NCBI RefSeq assembly: GCF_003711205.1
Contig: NZ_CP031013.1
Span: forward strand, 2,274,501 to 2,338,500
Direction: 5' to 3'
Source: Polaromonas sp. SP1
Lineage (GTDB): Bacteria; Pseudomonadota; Gammaproteobacteria; Burkholderiales; Burkholderiaceae_C
Length of the DNA stretch: 64,000 nt
A model generated the notes under the pieces. The model searched no databases, was not told the DNA's origin, and saw nothing but the letters and a program-made list of their open reading frames with translations. Positions 29,699-38,200 of this stretch are shown here, in pieces. A program made the position numbers and the translations under genes. Numbering within the stretch: the first letter of the stretch is position 1; every line of letters starts with the position of its first letter.

Positions 29699-32599
29699 AT
29701 GCTCGAACACCTCAAAGAAACCGATTACGGCACCCCCAAACGCGAGTCCACACAGGAGGTCACGCTGGAGATCGACGGCGAAAGCGTCACGGTTCCCGCA
29801 GGTACGTCGCTGATGCGCGCGGCCGTCGATGCCGGCATCCAGGTGCCCAAGCTCTGTGCCACCGACAGCCTGGAGCCCTTCGGCTCGTGCCGCCTGTGCA
29901 TGGTGGAAATCGACGGGCGCAAGGGCTTTCCGGCCTCCTGCACCACCCCGGCCGAAGCCGGCATGAAGGTGCGCACCCAGTCACCGCGCCTGCAAGAGCT
30001 GCGCAAGGGCGTGATGGAACTCTATATCTCCGACCACCCGCTGGACTGCCTCACCTGCTCGGCCAATGGCAACTGCGAGCTGCAGGACATGGCCGGCGTG
30101 ACCGGGCTGCGCGAAGTGCGCTACGGCATGGAAGGCGCCAACCATTTCCGGGGCGAGAGCAAGCCGGCGATCGACAACTCCAACCCCTATTTCAGCTACG
30201 ACGCGTCCAAATGCATCGTCTGCAACCGCTGCGTGCGCGCCTGCGAAGAAACCCAGGGCACCTTTGCACTCACGATTAGCGGCCGCGGCTTTGAGTCGCG
30301 CGTGTCACCCGGGCAAGACCAGCCCTTCATGGAATCCGAATGCGTGAGCTGCGGCGCGTGCGTGGAGGCCTGCCCCACCGCCACGCTGCAGGAAAAAACC
30401 GTGATCATGCTGGGCCAGCCCGAGCACAACAAGATCACCACCTGCGCCTACTGCGGTGTGGGCTGCGCCTTCAAGGCCGAGATGAAGGGAAATGAAGTGG
30501 TGCGCATGGTGCCGTGGAAAGACGGCAAGGCCAATGAAGGCCACGCCTGCGTGAAGGGCCGTTTTGCCTGGGGCTACGCCACCCACAAGGACCGCATCAC
30601 CAAGCCGATGATCCGCAAGAACATCAGCGACCCGTGGCAGGAAGTCAGCTGGGACGAAGCCATCCACTACGCCGCCAGCGAGTTCCGCCGCATCCAGGCC
30701 CAACACGGCAAGGATTCGATTGGCGGCATCACCTCGTCGCGCTGCACCAACGAAGAAACCTACCTGGTGCAAAAGCTGGTGCGCGCCGCCTTCGGCAACA
30801 ACAACGTCGACACCTGCGCCCGCGTCTGCCACTCGCCCACCGGTTACGGCCTGAGCCAGACCTACGGCACGTCGGCCGGCACGCAGACCTTCAAGTCGGT
30901 GGAGAAAGCCGACGTCATCCTGATCATCGGCGCCAACCCGACCGACGGTCACCCGGTGTTTGCCTCGCGCATGAAAAAGCGCCTGCGTGAAGGCGCCCGC
31001 CTGATCGTGGTCGACCCGCGCCAGATCGACATCGTGCGCTCGCCGCACGTGGAGGCCGAGTTCCACCTGCAGTTGCGCCCCGGCACCAATGTGGCCATGA
31101 TCTCGTCGCTGGCCCACGTGGTGGTGACGGAAGGCCTGCTGGCCGACGACTACATCGCCGAGCGCTGCGACGAAAGGTCTTTCCGCGAATGGCGCGAGTT
31201 TGTCGCCCGCCCGGACAACTCACCCGAAGCCATGGAGGCCGTCACCGGCGTGCCGGCAGCAGACGTCCGTGCGGCAGCCCGCCTCTACGCCACCGGCGGC
31301 AACGCCGCCATCTATTACGGGCTGGGCGTGACGGAACATGCACAGGGCTCGACCATGGTCATGGGCATTGCCAACCTGGCCATGGCCACCGGCAATGTGG
31401 GCCGTGAAGGCGTGGGCGTGAACCCGCTGCGCGGCCAGAACAATGTGCAGGGCGCTTGCGACATGGGCTCCTTTCCGCATGAGCTGTCAGGCTACCGCCA
31501 TGTGTCCGACAGCACGGTGCGCGCCGAATTCGAAACCGCCTGGGGCGTGACGCTGAATGAAGAGCCTGGCCTGCGCATCCCCAACATGTTTGACGCGGCC
31601 GTGGCCGGCAGCTTCCTGGGTCTCTATTGCCAGGGCGAAGACATCGTGCAGTCCGACCCCGACACCCAGCATGTGGCCAAGGCCCTCACGTCGATGGAAT
31701 GCATCGTGGTGCAGGACATCTTCCTGAACGAAACCGCCAAGTACGCGCATGTGTTCCTGCCGGGCTCGTCCTTCCTCGAAAAAGACGGCACCTTCACCAA
31801 CGCCGAGCGGCGCATCTCGCGCGTGCGCAAGGTCATGCCGCCCAAGGCCGGCCTGGCTGACTGGGAAGTCACCGTCAAGCTGGCCAATGCGCTGGGCTAC
31901 CCGATGAAGTACGTGCACCCGCGCGACATCATGGCCGAGATCGCGGCGCTGACGCCGACTTTCCGCGGCGTGACCTTTGCCAAGATCGAAAAGCACGGCA
32001 GCGTGCAATGGCCCTGCAATGAAGACACGGCCGAGCTCGGCACCGAGTTCATGCACAAGGACGGTTTTGTGCGTGGCAAGGGCCGCTTCATCATCACGCA
32101 GTACGTGGCGACCGACGAGAAGGTCACGCGCAAATTCCCGCTGCTGCTGACCACCGGCCGCATCCTGTCGCAGTACAACGTCGGCGCGCAGACGCGCCGC
32201 ACCGCCAACAACCAGTGGCACAGCGAGGACCGGCTGGAGATCCATCCGCACGATGCCGAAGACCGCGGCATCAAAAACGACGACTGGGTGGGCATTGAAA
32301 GCCGTGCCGGGCAAACCGTGCTGCGCGCGGTGGTGACGGAACGCATGCAGCCGGGCGTGGTCTACACCACCTTCCACTTCCCCGAATCGGGCGCCAACGT
32401 CATCACGACCGACAGCTCCGACTGGGCTACCAACTGCCCCGAGTACAAGGTCACGGCGGTGCAGGTGATGCCGGTGGCGCAGCCGTCGGAATGGCAAAAA
32501 TCCTACTCGCGCTTCAACAGGCAGCAATTGCAGCTGCTGGATGCGGCGTCCCAACCGGCGGGCGGCGCTGCAGCGGAGGCCGCTCATGCAGGTGGTTGA
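29699..32599 (+). CDS. fdsA: NAD-dependent formate dehydrogenase alpha (catalytic) subunit
   Basis: FdsA oxidises formate to CO2 at a molybdenum bis-MGD centre. The 966-residue protein carries in order: a [2Fe-2S] ferredoxin domain (Cys53, 64, 67, 81), a His-Cys3 cluster (His113, Cys117, 120, 126), two [4Fe-4S] clusters (CIVCNRCVRAC at 172-182, CVSCGACVEAC at 215-225), and the cluster before the molybdopterin domain (CAYCGVGC at 249). The probable Mo ligand is Cys377 in CARVCHSP, followed by the invariant His. Cysteine and not selenocysteine is encoded. A clear Shine-Dalgarno (GGACAGGAG) precedes the ATG. Confidence 0.96.
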   Translation: MLEHLKETDYGTPKRESTQEVTLEIDGESVTVPAGTSLMRAAVDAGIQVPKLCATDSLEPFGSCRLCMVEIDGRKGFPASCTTPAEAGMKVRTQSPRLQELRKGVMELYISDHPLDCLTCSANGNCELQDMAGVTGLREVRYGMEGANHFRGESKPAIDNSNPYFSYDASKCIVCNRCVRACEETQGTFALTISGRGFESRVSPGQDQPFMESECVSCGACVEACPTATLQEKTVIMLGQPEHNKITTCAYCGVGCAFKAEMKGNEVVRMVPWKDGKANEGHACVKGRFAWGYATHKDRITKPMIRKNISDPWQEVSWDEAIHYAASEFRRIQAQHGKDSIGGITSSRCTNEETYLVQKLVRAAFGNNNVDTCARVCHSPTGYGLSQTYGTSAGTQTFKSVEKADVILIIGANPTDGHPVFASRMKKRLREGARLIVVDPRQIDIVRSPHVEAEFHLQLRPGTNVAMISSLAHVVVTEGLLADDYIAERCDERSFREWREFVARPDNSPEAMEAVTGVPAADVRAAARLYATGGNAAIYYGLGVTEHAQGSTMVMGIANLAMATGNVGREGVGVNPLRGQNNVQGACDMGSFPHELSGYRHVSDSTVRAEFETAWGVTLNEEPGLRIPNMFDAAVAGSFLGLYCQGEDIVQSDPDTQHVAKALTSMECIVVQDIFLNETAKYAHVFLPGSSFLEKDGTFTNAERRISRVRKVMPPKAGLADWEVTVKLANALGYPMKYVHPRDIMAEIAALTPTFRGVTFAKIEKHGSVQWPCNEDTAELGTEFMHKDGFVRGKGRFIITQYVATDEKVTRKFPLLLTTGRILSQYNVGAQTRRTANNQWHSEDRLEIHPHDAEDRGIKNDDWVGIESRAGQTVLRAVVTERMQPGVVYTTFHFPESGANVITTDSSDWATNCPEYKVTAVQVMPVAQPSEWQKSYSRFNRQQLQLLDAASQPAGGAAAEAAHAGG

Positions 32600-33401
32600 A
32601 GCTTGCCGTGAAGCCCCTGTCACCGGGGTACGGGCGCATTGCGCCTTCGACCGCTCGGACTGGGTGGCCGAAGAGGTGCCTGTGGCGCTGGAATACAACG
32701 GCATCTCCCACGCCGTGATGCTGGCCAGCCCCTCCGACCTGGAGGACTTTGCCTTTGGCTTTTCCGTCACCGAAGGCATCGTGGACGATTACACCCAGAT
32801 CCACGACATTGAACAAAGCCGCAGTGAGCAGGGGGAGACGCTGCACCTGAGCATCGCAGCATCGTGCTTTGCGCGGCTGAAAGACCGGCGCCGCAGCATG
32901 ACGGGCCGCACCGGCTGCGGTTTGTGCGGCACCGAAAGCCTGGCGCATGCGGTGCGCCTGCCGCCGCGCCTGCACGGCGGCGCGGCGTTTGAAGCGGGCG
33001 CCATCACGCGTGCCCTGGTCAACCTGCGTGAGCAGCAGTTGCTGCTGAGCGCCACCGGCGCCACGCATGCGGCCGCCTGGTGCAATGCCGGCGGCGACAT
33101 TGTGGTGCTGCGTGAAGACGTCGGCCGGCACAACGCGCTGGACAAACTGATTGGCGCCTTGCAGCGCCGCCGTGTGAAGGCCCACGAGGGTTTTATCGTC
33201 GTCACCAGCCGCGCCAGCTACGAGATGGTGCACAAAACCGCCATGGCCGGCGTGACGCTGCTGGCGGCCGTGTCGGGTGTGACCGGCCTGGCGATTGATG
33301 TGGCACAAGCCGCCGGTGTGGCGCTTTTGGGTTTTGTGCGCGGGGAAGACCTTTCCGTGTACAGCCACAAAGCGCGCGTCAACCTGGAGTACATGCTGTG
33401 A
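32586..33401 (+). CDS. fdhD: Formate dehydrogenase accessory sulfurtransferase FdhD (FdsC)
   Basis: FdhD/FdsC delivers sulfur to the bis-MGD cofactor of formate dehydrogenase. The 271-residue protein has RTGCGLCGTESL with the two conserved cysteines (CGLCG), LREDVGRHNALDKLIG and the C-terminal FIVVTSRASYEMVHKTAMAG. I chose ATG 32586, which overlaps the fdsA end by 14 bases. It sits inside the fds operon and so probably serves FdsA; a second, divergent FdhD is encoded at 43757. Confidence 0.94.
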   Translation: MQVVEACREAPVTGVRAHCAFDRSDWVAEEVPVALEYNGISHAVMLASPSDLEDFAFGFSVTEGIVDDYTQIHDIEQSRSEQGETLHLSIAASCFARLKDRRRSMTGRTGCGLCGTESLAHAVRLPPRLHGGAAFEAGAITRALVNLREQQLLLSATGATHAAAWCNAGGDIVVLREDVGRHNALDKLIGALQRRRVKAHEGFIVVTSRASYEMVHKTAMAGVTLLAAVSGVTGLAIDVAQAAGVALLGFVRGEDLSVYSHKARVNLEYML

Positions 33402-33622
33402 ACAACGACAACCTGGTGCGCATGGTCAACCAGATCGGCGCTTTTTTTGAAACCATGCCCGACCGCACCGAAGCCCTGCAGGAGCTGGCCATGCACCTCA
33501 AGAAATTCTGGGACCCGCGCATGCGCAGGGCGCTGCTGGAACTGATCGATAGCAATGGCGGCGACGGGATCAGCGACGTGGTGCGCCGCGCCGCGCTGGA
33601 GCACCGGTCCATGCTGGTTTAG
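33398..33622 (+). CDS. fdsD: NAD-dependent formate dehydrogenase delta subunit
   Basis: FdsD is a small subunit of the FdsABG complex, reported to be needed for assembly or stability. The 74-residue protein begins with GTG overlapping the fdhD stop (GTGA) and shows LVRMVNQIGAFFETMPDR, the family hallmark MxNxIxxFFxxxP, and a helical HLKKFWDPRMRRALLELI. It is the last gene of the fds operon. The following gene has its own promoter-like sequence. Confidence 0.93.
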   Translation: MNNDNLVRMVNQIGAFFETMPDRTEALQELAMHLKKFWDPRMRRALLELIDSNGGDGISDVVRRAALEHRSMLV

Positions 33623-33661
33623 GGGTATTCGGGTTATTGGGAGCACCGTATTTGCCCGCCG

Positions 33662-33667
33662 TACACT
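33662..33667 (+). promoter_or_regulatory. Putative -10 box (TACACT) for a leaderless DUF3305 mRNA
   Basis: TACACT ends exactly 6 nt before the ATG at 33674, so transcription would begin at or next to the start codon. No Shine-Dalgarno is present. The box lies in a hairpin-capable sequence (GCCCGC...GCGGGC). Confidence 0.5.
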
Positions 33668-33673
33668 GCGGGC

Positions 33674-34261
33674 ATGTCGGATTTCCTGCTGCAGTCCCCT
33701 GAAACAGACGCCACGCTGCCCCGGCCGCGCACCGCCGTGGCCGTCGTCATGCGCCGCGAGCGCATCGACAACCGCTGGCAGCCCTGGCGCTGGTCGCTGG
33801 ATGACATCGTGCGGCACGAAGACGGTTTTGGCGCCACGCCGCGCCTGCTGCTCAAAGACGACAACGAAGAGCGCTGGCTGCACCCCGGCTTCAAGGTCGA
33901 GCTGTTCACCGACGACGGCGAAGGCTACTACCTCAACGTGACCACCGCGCAGCCCTGCTTCTGGGTGGTCTGGCGCATGGAAGAAGAAGCGCTGCTGGCC
34001 GAAGAACCCATTGCGATTCCGCAAATCGTCACCCTGAGTTACCACGATGCCGGGCGCTGGCTGGACGCGCAGGAAACCGTCGAGCAGGTACCTGCGCCGC
34101 CGCAAATCGTGCAGTGGCTCCAGCAGTTCGTCGACCAGCATTACGTGCCCGAGGTCAAGCGCCGGCAACGCCCGCAAAGCTTCAAGACCTTGACGGACCG
34201 TTTCGGCAACCCGGCGCGGGTGAGCACCGAAAAGAAAACCGGCGGGGGCCAGCATGGCTGA
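33674..34261 (+). CDS. DUF3305 domain protein of the formate dehydrogenase region
   Basis: This 195-residue soluble protein has the DUF3305 pattern: VAVVMRRERIDNRWQPWRW, LHPGFKVELFTDDGEGYYLN, FWVVWRMEEEALLAEE and VTLSYHDAGRWLDAQETVEQVP. The family is typically encoded next to membrane-bound formate dehydrogenase genes together with DUF3306, a polyferredoxin and a TorD-like protein, as here. A role in cofactor insertion or enzyme assembly is inferred from that context only. It overlaps the following DUF3306 gene by eight bases. Confidence 0.88.
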   Translation: MSDFLLQSPETDATLPRPRTAVAVVMRRERIDNRWQPWRWSLDDIVRHEDGFGATPRLLLKDDNEERWLHPGFKVELFTDDGEGYYLNVTTAQPCFWVVWRMEEEALLAEEPIAIPQIVTLSYHDAGRWLDAQETVEQVPAPPQIVQWLQQFVDQHYVPEVKRRQRPQSFKTLTDRFGNPARVSTEKKTGGGQHG

Positions 34262-34991
34262 CGAACCGACAGGTTTTCTGGGGCGATGGTCTCGCCGCAA
34301 AGTGGATATCGCGCAGGGAAAACCGCTGGAAGAGCCGGTGGTGGCCGCACCGCTGCCGGTGGATGCCAAGGCGCCAGCTGCACAAAGCCAGGCACCACAG
34401 GAGCCCATCGAGCCGCCGCCGGAGAAGAAGGCGCTCACACTGGCCGACGCCAAACTGCTCACCAAGGATTCCGACTTCAAGCCCTTCATGGCCGGCGATG
34501 TGACGCCCGATGTGCGCAACGCAGCCATGAAGCAGCTCTTTGCCGACCCGCATTTCAATGTGATGGACGGGCTGGATATCTACATCGACGATTACTCGAA
34601 GTCCGACCCCATCCCTGAGTCCATGCTGCGGCAGATGACCAGCGCAAAATTTCTCAATCTCTTTGACGATGAAGAAGACAAAGACAAAGACAAAGAGAAA
34701 GACAAAGAGAAACAAGCTGAAGCCAAAGCGCAGGCGCCGGGCGAGGCGGCCGCTCCTCAAGACGACCCTGGCAGCCCGCCACGGGAAAGCGCCAATAACC
34801 CCACAGGCCAAACCGTGGCACAGTCCTATGAAAATCCCGACATAGCCCCATCGCAAACGCCAGGCGCTTTATCAACCAGCCAATCCCAGCCCGACCCGGC
34901 CGGTGCCAGCCAAGAAGACCATGCCCACACTGATTTGCGACTGCAACCAGACCATGCCGCTCCAGACCCAGGCGCTGGGCGCGGCACTTAA
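34254..34991 (+). CDS. DUF3306 domain protein of the formate dehydrogenase region
   Basis: The 245-residue protein starts MADEPTGFLGRWSRRKVD, the conserved DUF3306 N-terminus, with KDSDFKPFMAGDVTPDVRNAAMKQLF and FNVMDGLDIYIDDYSK later on. The C-terminal third is disordered, with a Lys/Asp/Glu run (EDKDKDKEKDKEK) encoded by a tandem GACAAA-type hexamer repeat at about 34675-34712. Its 3' end overlaps the polyferredoxin gene by about 70 bases. The function is unknown; synteny suggests formate dehydrogenase maturation. Confidence 0.85.
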   Translation: MADEPTGFLGRWSRRKVDIAQGKPLEEPVVAAPLPVDAKAPAAQSQAPQEPIEPPPEKKALTLADAKLLTKDSDFKPFMAGDVTPDVRNAAMKQLFADPHFNVMDGLDIYIDDYSKSDPIPESMLRQMTSAKFLNLFDDEEDKDKDKEKDKEKQAEAKAQAPGEAAAPQDDPGSPPRESANNPTGQTVAQSYENPDIAPSQTPGALSTSQSQPDPAGASQEDHAHTDLRLQPDHAAPDPGAGRGT

Positions 34992-37056
34992 CGAAACCCT
35001 GACGCTGCATTCGGCGCTGTGCCGCCGCGAGGTGGGCGCCTTCCAGAAGGCCGCGCAATCCGGCGACGATGTCGTCGTGGCCTGCACCCAGGAAAAGCGG
35101 CTGTTTGCCGAGGTGGGCGAGCAAACCCAGGGCGTCACCTCGGTGGTGAAGTTCGTCAATATCCGCGAAACAGGCGGCTGGAGCAAAGACGCCTCCAGTG
35201 CCACCCCCAAAATCGCCGCCTTGCTGGCTGCGGCGCACCTGCCCGATGCCGAGCCGGTGGCCACCGTCACCTACAAAAGCGCCGGGCGCCTGCTGATCGT
35301 CGGCGCGCTGGACCAGGCCGAGCAAGTGGCCGCACTGGTAGCCGACACGCTGGACGTCACCATCTTTGCGCAGGGCGTGTCGCTCCAGGCGCAGGGCGGC
35401 TTCCCCTCGCAGGAGCGCAAGTACCCTGTGATCAGCGGCGAGCGGTTGGCGCTCAAGGGCTGGCTGGGCGCGTTTGAGGCGAGCTGGGACAAGACCAACG
35501 CGATCGACCTGGACCTTTGCACGCGTTGCAATGCCTGCGTTGCGGTATGCCCCGAAGGCGCCATCGACCTGAGCTACCAGGTCGACGCCGCCAAATGCAC
35601 ATCGCACCGCGACTGCGTGGCCGTCTGCAAGGTGGCCGGTGCGATTGATTTCAACCGCGCGCCGCAAAAACTCACCGAAGCGTTTGACCTGGTGCTCGAC
35701 CTGGGCGTCACGCCCCTGGTCGCGCTGCATGCGCCGCCGCAAGGCTACTTTGCGCTGAATGCCTCCACCGGCCTGGCCTCGCCCGGCTTGCTGCCCACGG
35801 TGGTCAAGCTGCGCGACATGGTCGGCGAGTTTGAAAAGCCGAAATTTTTTGCCTACAAACAAAAACTCTGCGCCCACAGCCGCAATGAAACCGTGGGCTG
35901 CAATGCCTGCATCGACATCTGCTCGGCCGGCGCCGTCAGCAGCGAGAAAAAGCGCCAGCAGATCGTCGTCAATCCCAACCTGTGTGTGGGTTGCGGCGCC
36001 TGCACCACCGTGTGCCCGACAGGCGCGCTGACTTACGCTTACCCGCGCGCCAGTGAGCAGGGCGTTCGCATCAAGACTTTGCTGTCGGCGTATGCCAAAG
36101 CCGGCGGCACGCAGCCTGTGCTGCTGTTTCATAGTCAGGACAGCGGCCAGCACGCCATCGAAGCCTTGGGCCGCGCCGCACGGCTGCAAAAAACCGTGCG
36201 AGGTGTTCCCGCCAATGTGATCCCGCAGGCGCTGTGGCACACGGCGAGTGTCGGCCTGGACCTGTGGCTCAGTGCCATCGCTTTCGGCGCGTCGCAAGTG
36301 GCGGTGCTGGTCACGCGTGAAGAGGCGCCTGCTTACCTTGAAGGCCTGGCTGAGCAGATGCGCGTGGCGCAAACCCTGCTCAATGGACTGGGTTACCCGG
36401 GCGTTCACTTCCACCTTGTGCAAGCCGGGGAGGGCGCCGATGCCCTCGCCGGGCTGGACGCCAGCCTGCAAACGCTGGCGCGCGGCAAGCCCGCGGTACC
36501 TGCTGTCGCGGCGCGCTTTGCCGTCGCGCAGGAAAAGCGCAGCACGCTCGACATGGCGCTGGACCACCTCATGAGCCAGGCGCCCGCCGCCTTGCCCGAA
36601 GCCATCGCCTTGCCTGCCAAAGGCTCGCCCTTCGGCAGCCTCACCGTCAATGCCGACAGTTGCACGCTGTGCCTGAGCTGTGTGAGCGCCTGCCCCGCCA
36701 GCGCGCTGCAAGACAACCCGGACCGCCCGCAGCTCAAGTTCATCGAGAAGAACTGTGTGCAGTGCGGCCTGTGCGCCACCACCTGCCCTGAAGACGCGAT
36801 CACGCTGCAGCCTCGCCTGCTGCTCACGCCGCAGCGCAAAGAGGCGCGCGTGCTCAATGAAAGCCAGCCTTACCAGTGCATACGCTGCGCCAAACCTTTT
36901 GGCACCCTGAAAGCCATCGAGTCCATGCTGGGCAAGCTGGCAGGGCACGCGATGTTCCAGGGTGCGGCCGCCGACCGCCTCAAGATGTGCGGCGATTGCC
37001 GGGTCATCGACATCTACTCCGCCGAGAACGAACTCAAGATCACCGACATCCGCTGA
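34921..37056 (+). CDS. Large polyferredoxin (multiple 4Fe-4S) protein of the formate dehydrogenase region
   Basis: This 711-residue soluble protein is rich in cluster motifs: CTRCNACVAVCPEGA (from Cys200), an irregular CTSHRDCVAVC, CNACIDIC, CVGCGACTTVCPTGA, CTLCLSCVSACPASA and CVQCGLCATTCPEDA (from Cys612). A final CIRC and CGDC pair stands near the C-terminus. The N-terminus (MPTLICDCNQTMPL) and the segment KVVACTQEKRLF-like around residue 60 are shared by this family. It could be an electron conduit or, more likely by context, a maturation factor for the Tat-exported formate dehydrogenase. The start could also be the GTG at 34903. Confidence 0.82.
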   Translation: MPTLICDCNQTMPLQTQALGAALNETLTLHSALCRREVGAFQKAAQSGDDVVVACTQEKRLFAEVGEQTQGVTSVVKFVNIRETGGWSKDASSATPKIAALLAAAHLPDAEPVATVTYKSAGRLLIVGALDQAEQVAALVADTLDVTIFAQGVSLQAQGGFPSQERKYPVISGERLALKGWLGAFEASWDKTNAIDLDLCTRCNACVAVCPEGAIDLSYQVDAAKCTSHRDCVAVCKVAGAIDFNRAPQKLTEAFDLVLDLGVTPLVALHAPPQGYFALNASTGLASPGLLPTVVKLRDMVGEFEKPKFFAYKQKLCAHSRNETVGCNACIDICSAGAVSSEKKRQQIVVNPNLCVGCGACTTVCPTGALTYAYPRASEQGVRIKTLLSAYAKAGGTQPVLLFHSQDSGQHAIEALGRAARLQKTVRGVPANVIPQALWHTASVGLDLWLSAIAFGASQVAVLVTREEAPAYLEGLAEQMRVAQTLLNGLGYPGVHFHLVQAGEGADALAGLDASLQTLARGKPAVPAVAARFAVAQEKRSTLDMALDHLMSQAPAALPEAIALPAKGSPFGSLTVNADSCTLCLSCVSACPASALQDNPDRPQLKFIEKNCVQCGLCATTCPEDAITLQPRLLLTPQRKEARVLNESQPYQCIRCAKPFGTLKAIESMLGKLAGHAMFQGAAADRLKMCGDCRVIDIYSAENELKITDIR

Positions 37057-37077
37057 GCCTCCAAAACCAGACGCACC

Positions 37078-37695
37078 ATGACGCAAGCCCAACTCACCGC
37101 CTCCTCCCTGGACGAAGAAACCGCGCGGGCCGAAGTCTACGGGCTGCTGGCCGCGCTGTATTACGCGGCGCCTTCCACAGAGCTGCATGAAAACCTTCGC
37201 ATCGCGGTGACCGAAGCACCCGCCGCCGGCGGCCTGCTTGAAGCCTCATGGAGCGAACTTGTGGCCGCCGCCCGCGCGCTGAGCCTGGCGGAAATCACCC
37301 GCGAACACGATGCCCTGTTCGGCGGCGTCGGCAAGCCTGAGGTCTATCTTTTTGGTTCGCACTACCTGGCCGGCTTCCTGAATGAGAAGCCGCTGGCGGC
37401 CTTGCGCACCGACATCGCCGCGCTGGGCCTTGCGCGCGACGAGGCCATGCCCGAAACCGAAGACCACGTGGCCTACCTGTGCGAAGTCATGCGCTACCTG
37501 ATCGCCGGTGACGATGTGGAGGTGGCCAACCTCACGCGCCAGCGCGAGTTTTTTGCACGGCACGTGCAGCCCTGGGTGCCCCTGATGTGCGACGCGATTG
37601 CGGCGCACCCCAAGGCCCGGTTTTATGCAGCGCTGGCAGCTTTCACGCAGACCTTCGTCAGCGTTGAGGCACAGGGCTTTGACATGCTTGCCTGA
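37078..37695 (+). CDS. TorD/DmsD-type molybdoenzyme chaperone
   Basis: This all-helical 205-residue protein has RAEVYGLLAALYYAAPS at the N-terminus, then REHDALFGGVGKPEVYLFGSHY (the Y-x-x-x-F/G pattern of TorD-like proteins), EDHVAYLCEVMRYLI and a C-terminal FYAALAAFTQTFVSVE. Such chaperones hold the Tat-dependent catalytic subunit until its cofactor is inserted. It lies 21 bases after the polyferredoxin and 240 bases before the Tat-exported formate dehydrogenase genes, the likely client. Confidence 0.85.
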   Translation: MTQAQLTASSLDEETARAEVYGLLAALYYAAPSTELHENLRIAVTEAPAAGGLLEASWSELVAAARALSLAEITREHDALFGGVGKPEVYLFGSHYLAGFLNEKPLAALRTDIAALGLARDEAMPETEDHVAYLCEVMRYLIAGDDVEVANLTRQREFFARHVQPWVPLMCDAIAAHPKARFYAALAAFTQTFVSVEAQGFDMLA

Positions 37696-37751
37696 ACGGC
37701 GCGGTACAAGCTTGCAGCAGGCTTGCAGACCCCGCCGATGCGGCAGGTTTT

Positions 37752-37911
37752 TCTCAAATTGAGACAGCATTGGGCGGGCCCAATCAGGTGGGCGTGTCCT
37801 TCGCACAATATGATCGCCTATCGTTTTCCCTAGCCTGTGCCATTGAGCGCCGCTAACCATTGTGGTGCACGGCGCTCTGTCGTACAGTCTTATGCAACCG
37901 GTTACATAACC
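37752..37911 (+). promoter_or_regulatory. Control region of the membrane-bound formate dehydrogenase operon
   Basis: In the 241-base gap there are three perfect dyads: TCTCAA-A-TTGAGA (37752-37764, a T-N11-A LysR-type box), ATTGGGC-GG-GCCCAAT (37769-37784) and GGTTA-CA-TAACC (37900-37911). The first resembles the T-N11-A site upstream of fdsG in form (TTCAA N3 TTGAA against TCTCAA N TTGAGA). Confidence 0.5.
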
Positions 37912-37936
37912 AGCAAGCCTTCCCTTGGAGATCACC

Positions 37937-38146
37937 ATGCAGGACAGCCAGCCAAAACCCTCACGCAGGGGATTCTTTTTCGGCGCAGCCGCCACCGGTG
38001 CGGCGGCCGCGGCCGTCGTCGCTTTGCCAGGCGCATCGGCGCTGCAGCAAGCCGAACTTCCAGAGCCCAAGCCGGCCCCTGAAAAAGGCGGCGGCTACAG
38101 CCTCTCCGAACACGTCAAGCGCTACTACAAGACCACCCGTCTCTAA
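37937..38146 (+). CDS. Small Tat-signal protein of the formate dehydrogenase region
   Basis: The 69-residue protein carries a twin-arginine signal (KPSRRGFFFGAAATGAAAAAV) and a short mature part of about 35 residues ending SLSEHVKRYYKTTRL. I recognise it as the 'formate dehydrogenase region TAT target' type, always found just upstream of the Tat-dependent catalytic subunit. A GGAG six bases before the ATG supports this start. The conserved HVxxYYKTTR tail suggests binding to a partner, possibly the catalytic subunit. Its function is unknown. Confidence 0.85.
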   Translation: MQDSQPKPSRRGFFFGAAATGAAAAAVVALPGASALQQAELPEPKPAPEKGGGYSLSEHVKRYYKTTRL

Positions 38147-38200
38147 GCAGCCCGGCCTCCCCCCGAGCCCGACCCGATTTCACCTTCTACGGAGAGCTTC

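Noticed and set aside
34654..37188. Open frame of over 800 codons on the minus strand opposite the polyferredoxin gene
   Set aside because: The sense strand encodes repeated iron-sulfur motifs; the antisense product is low-complexity and Gly/Arg/His-rich, typical of a shadow frame.
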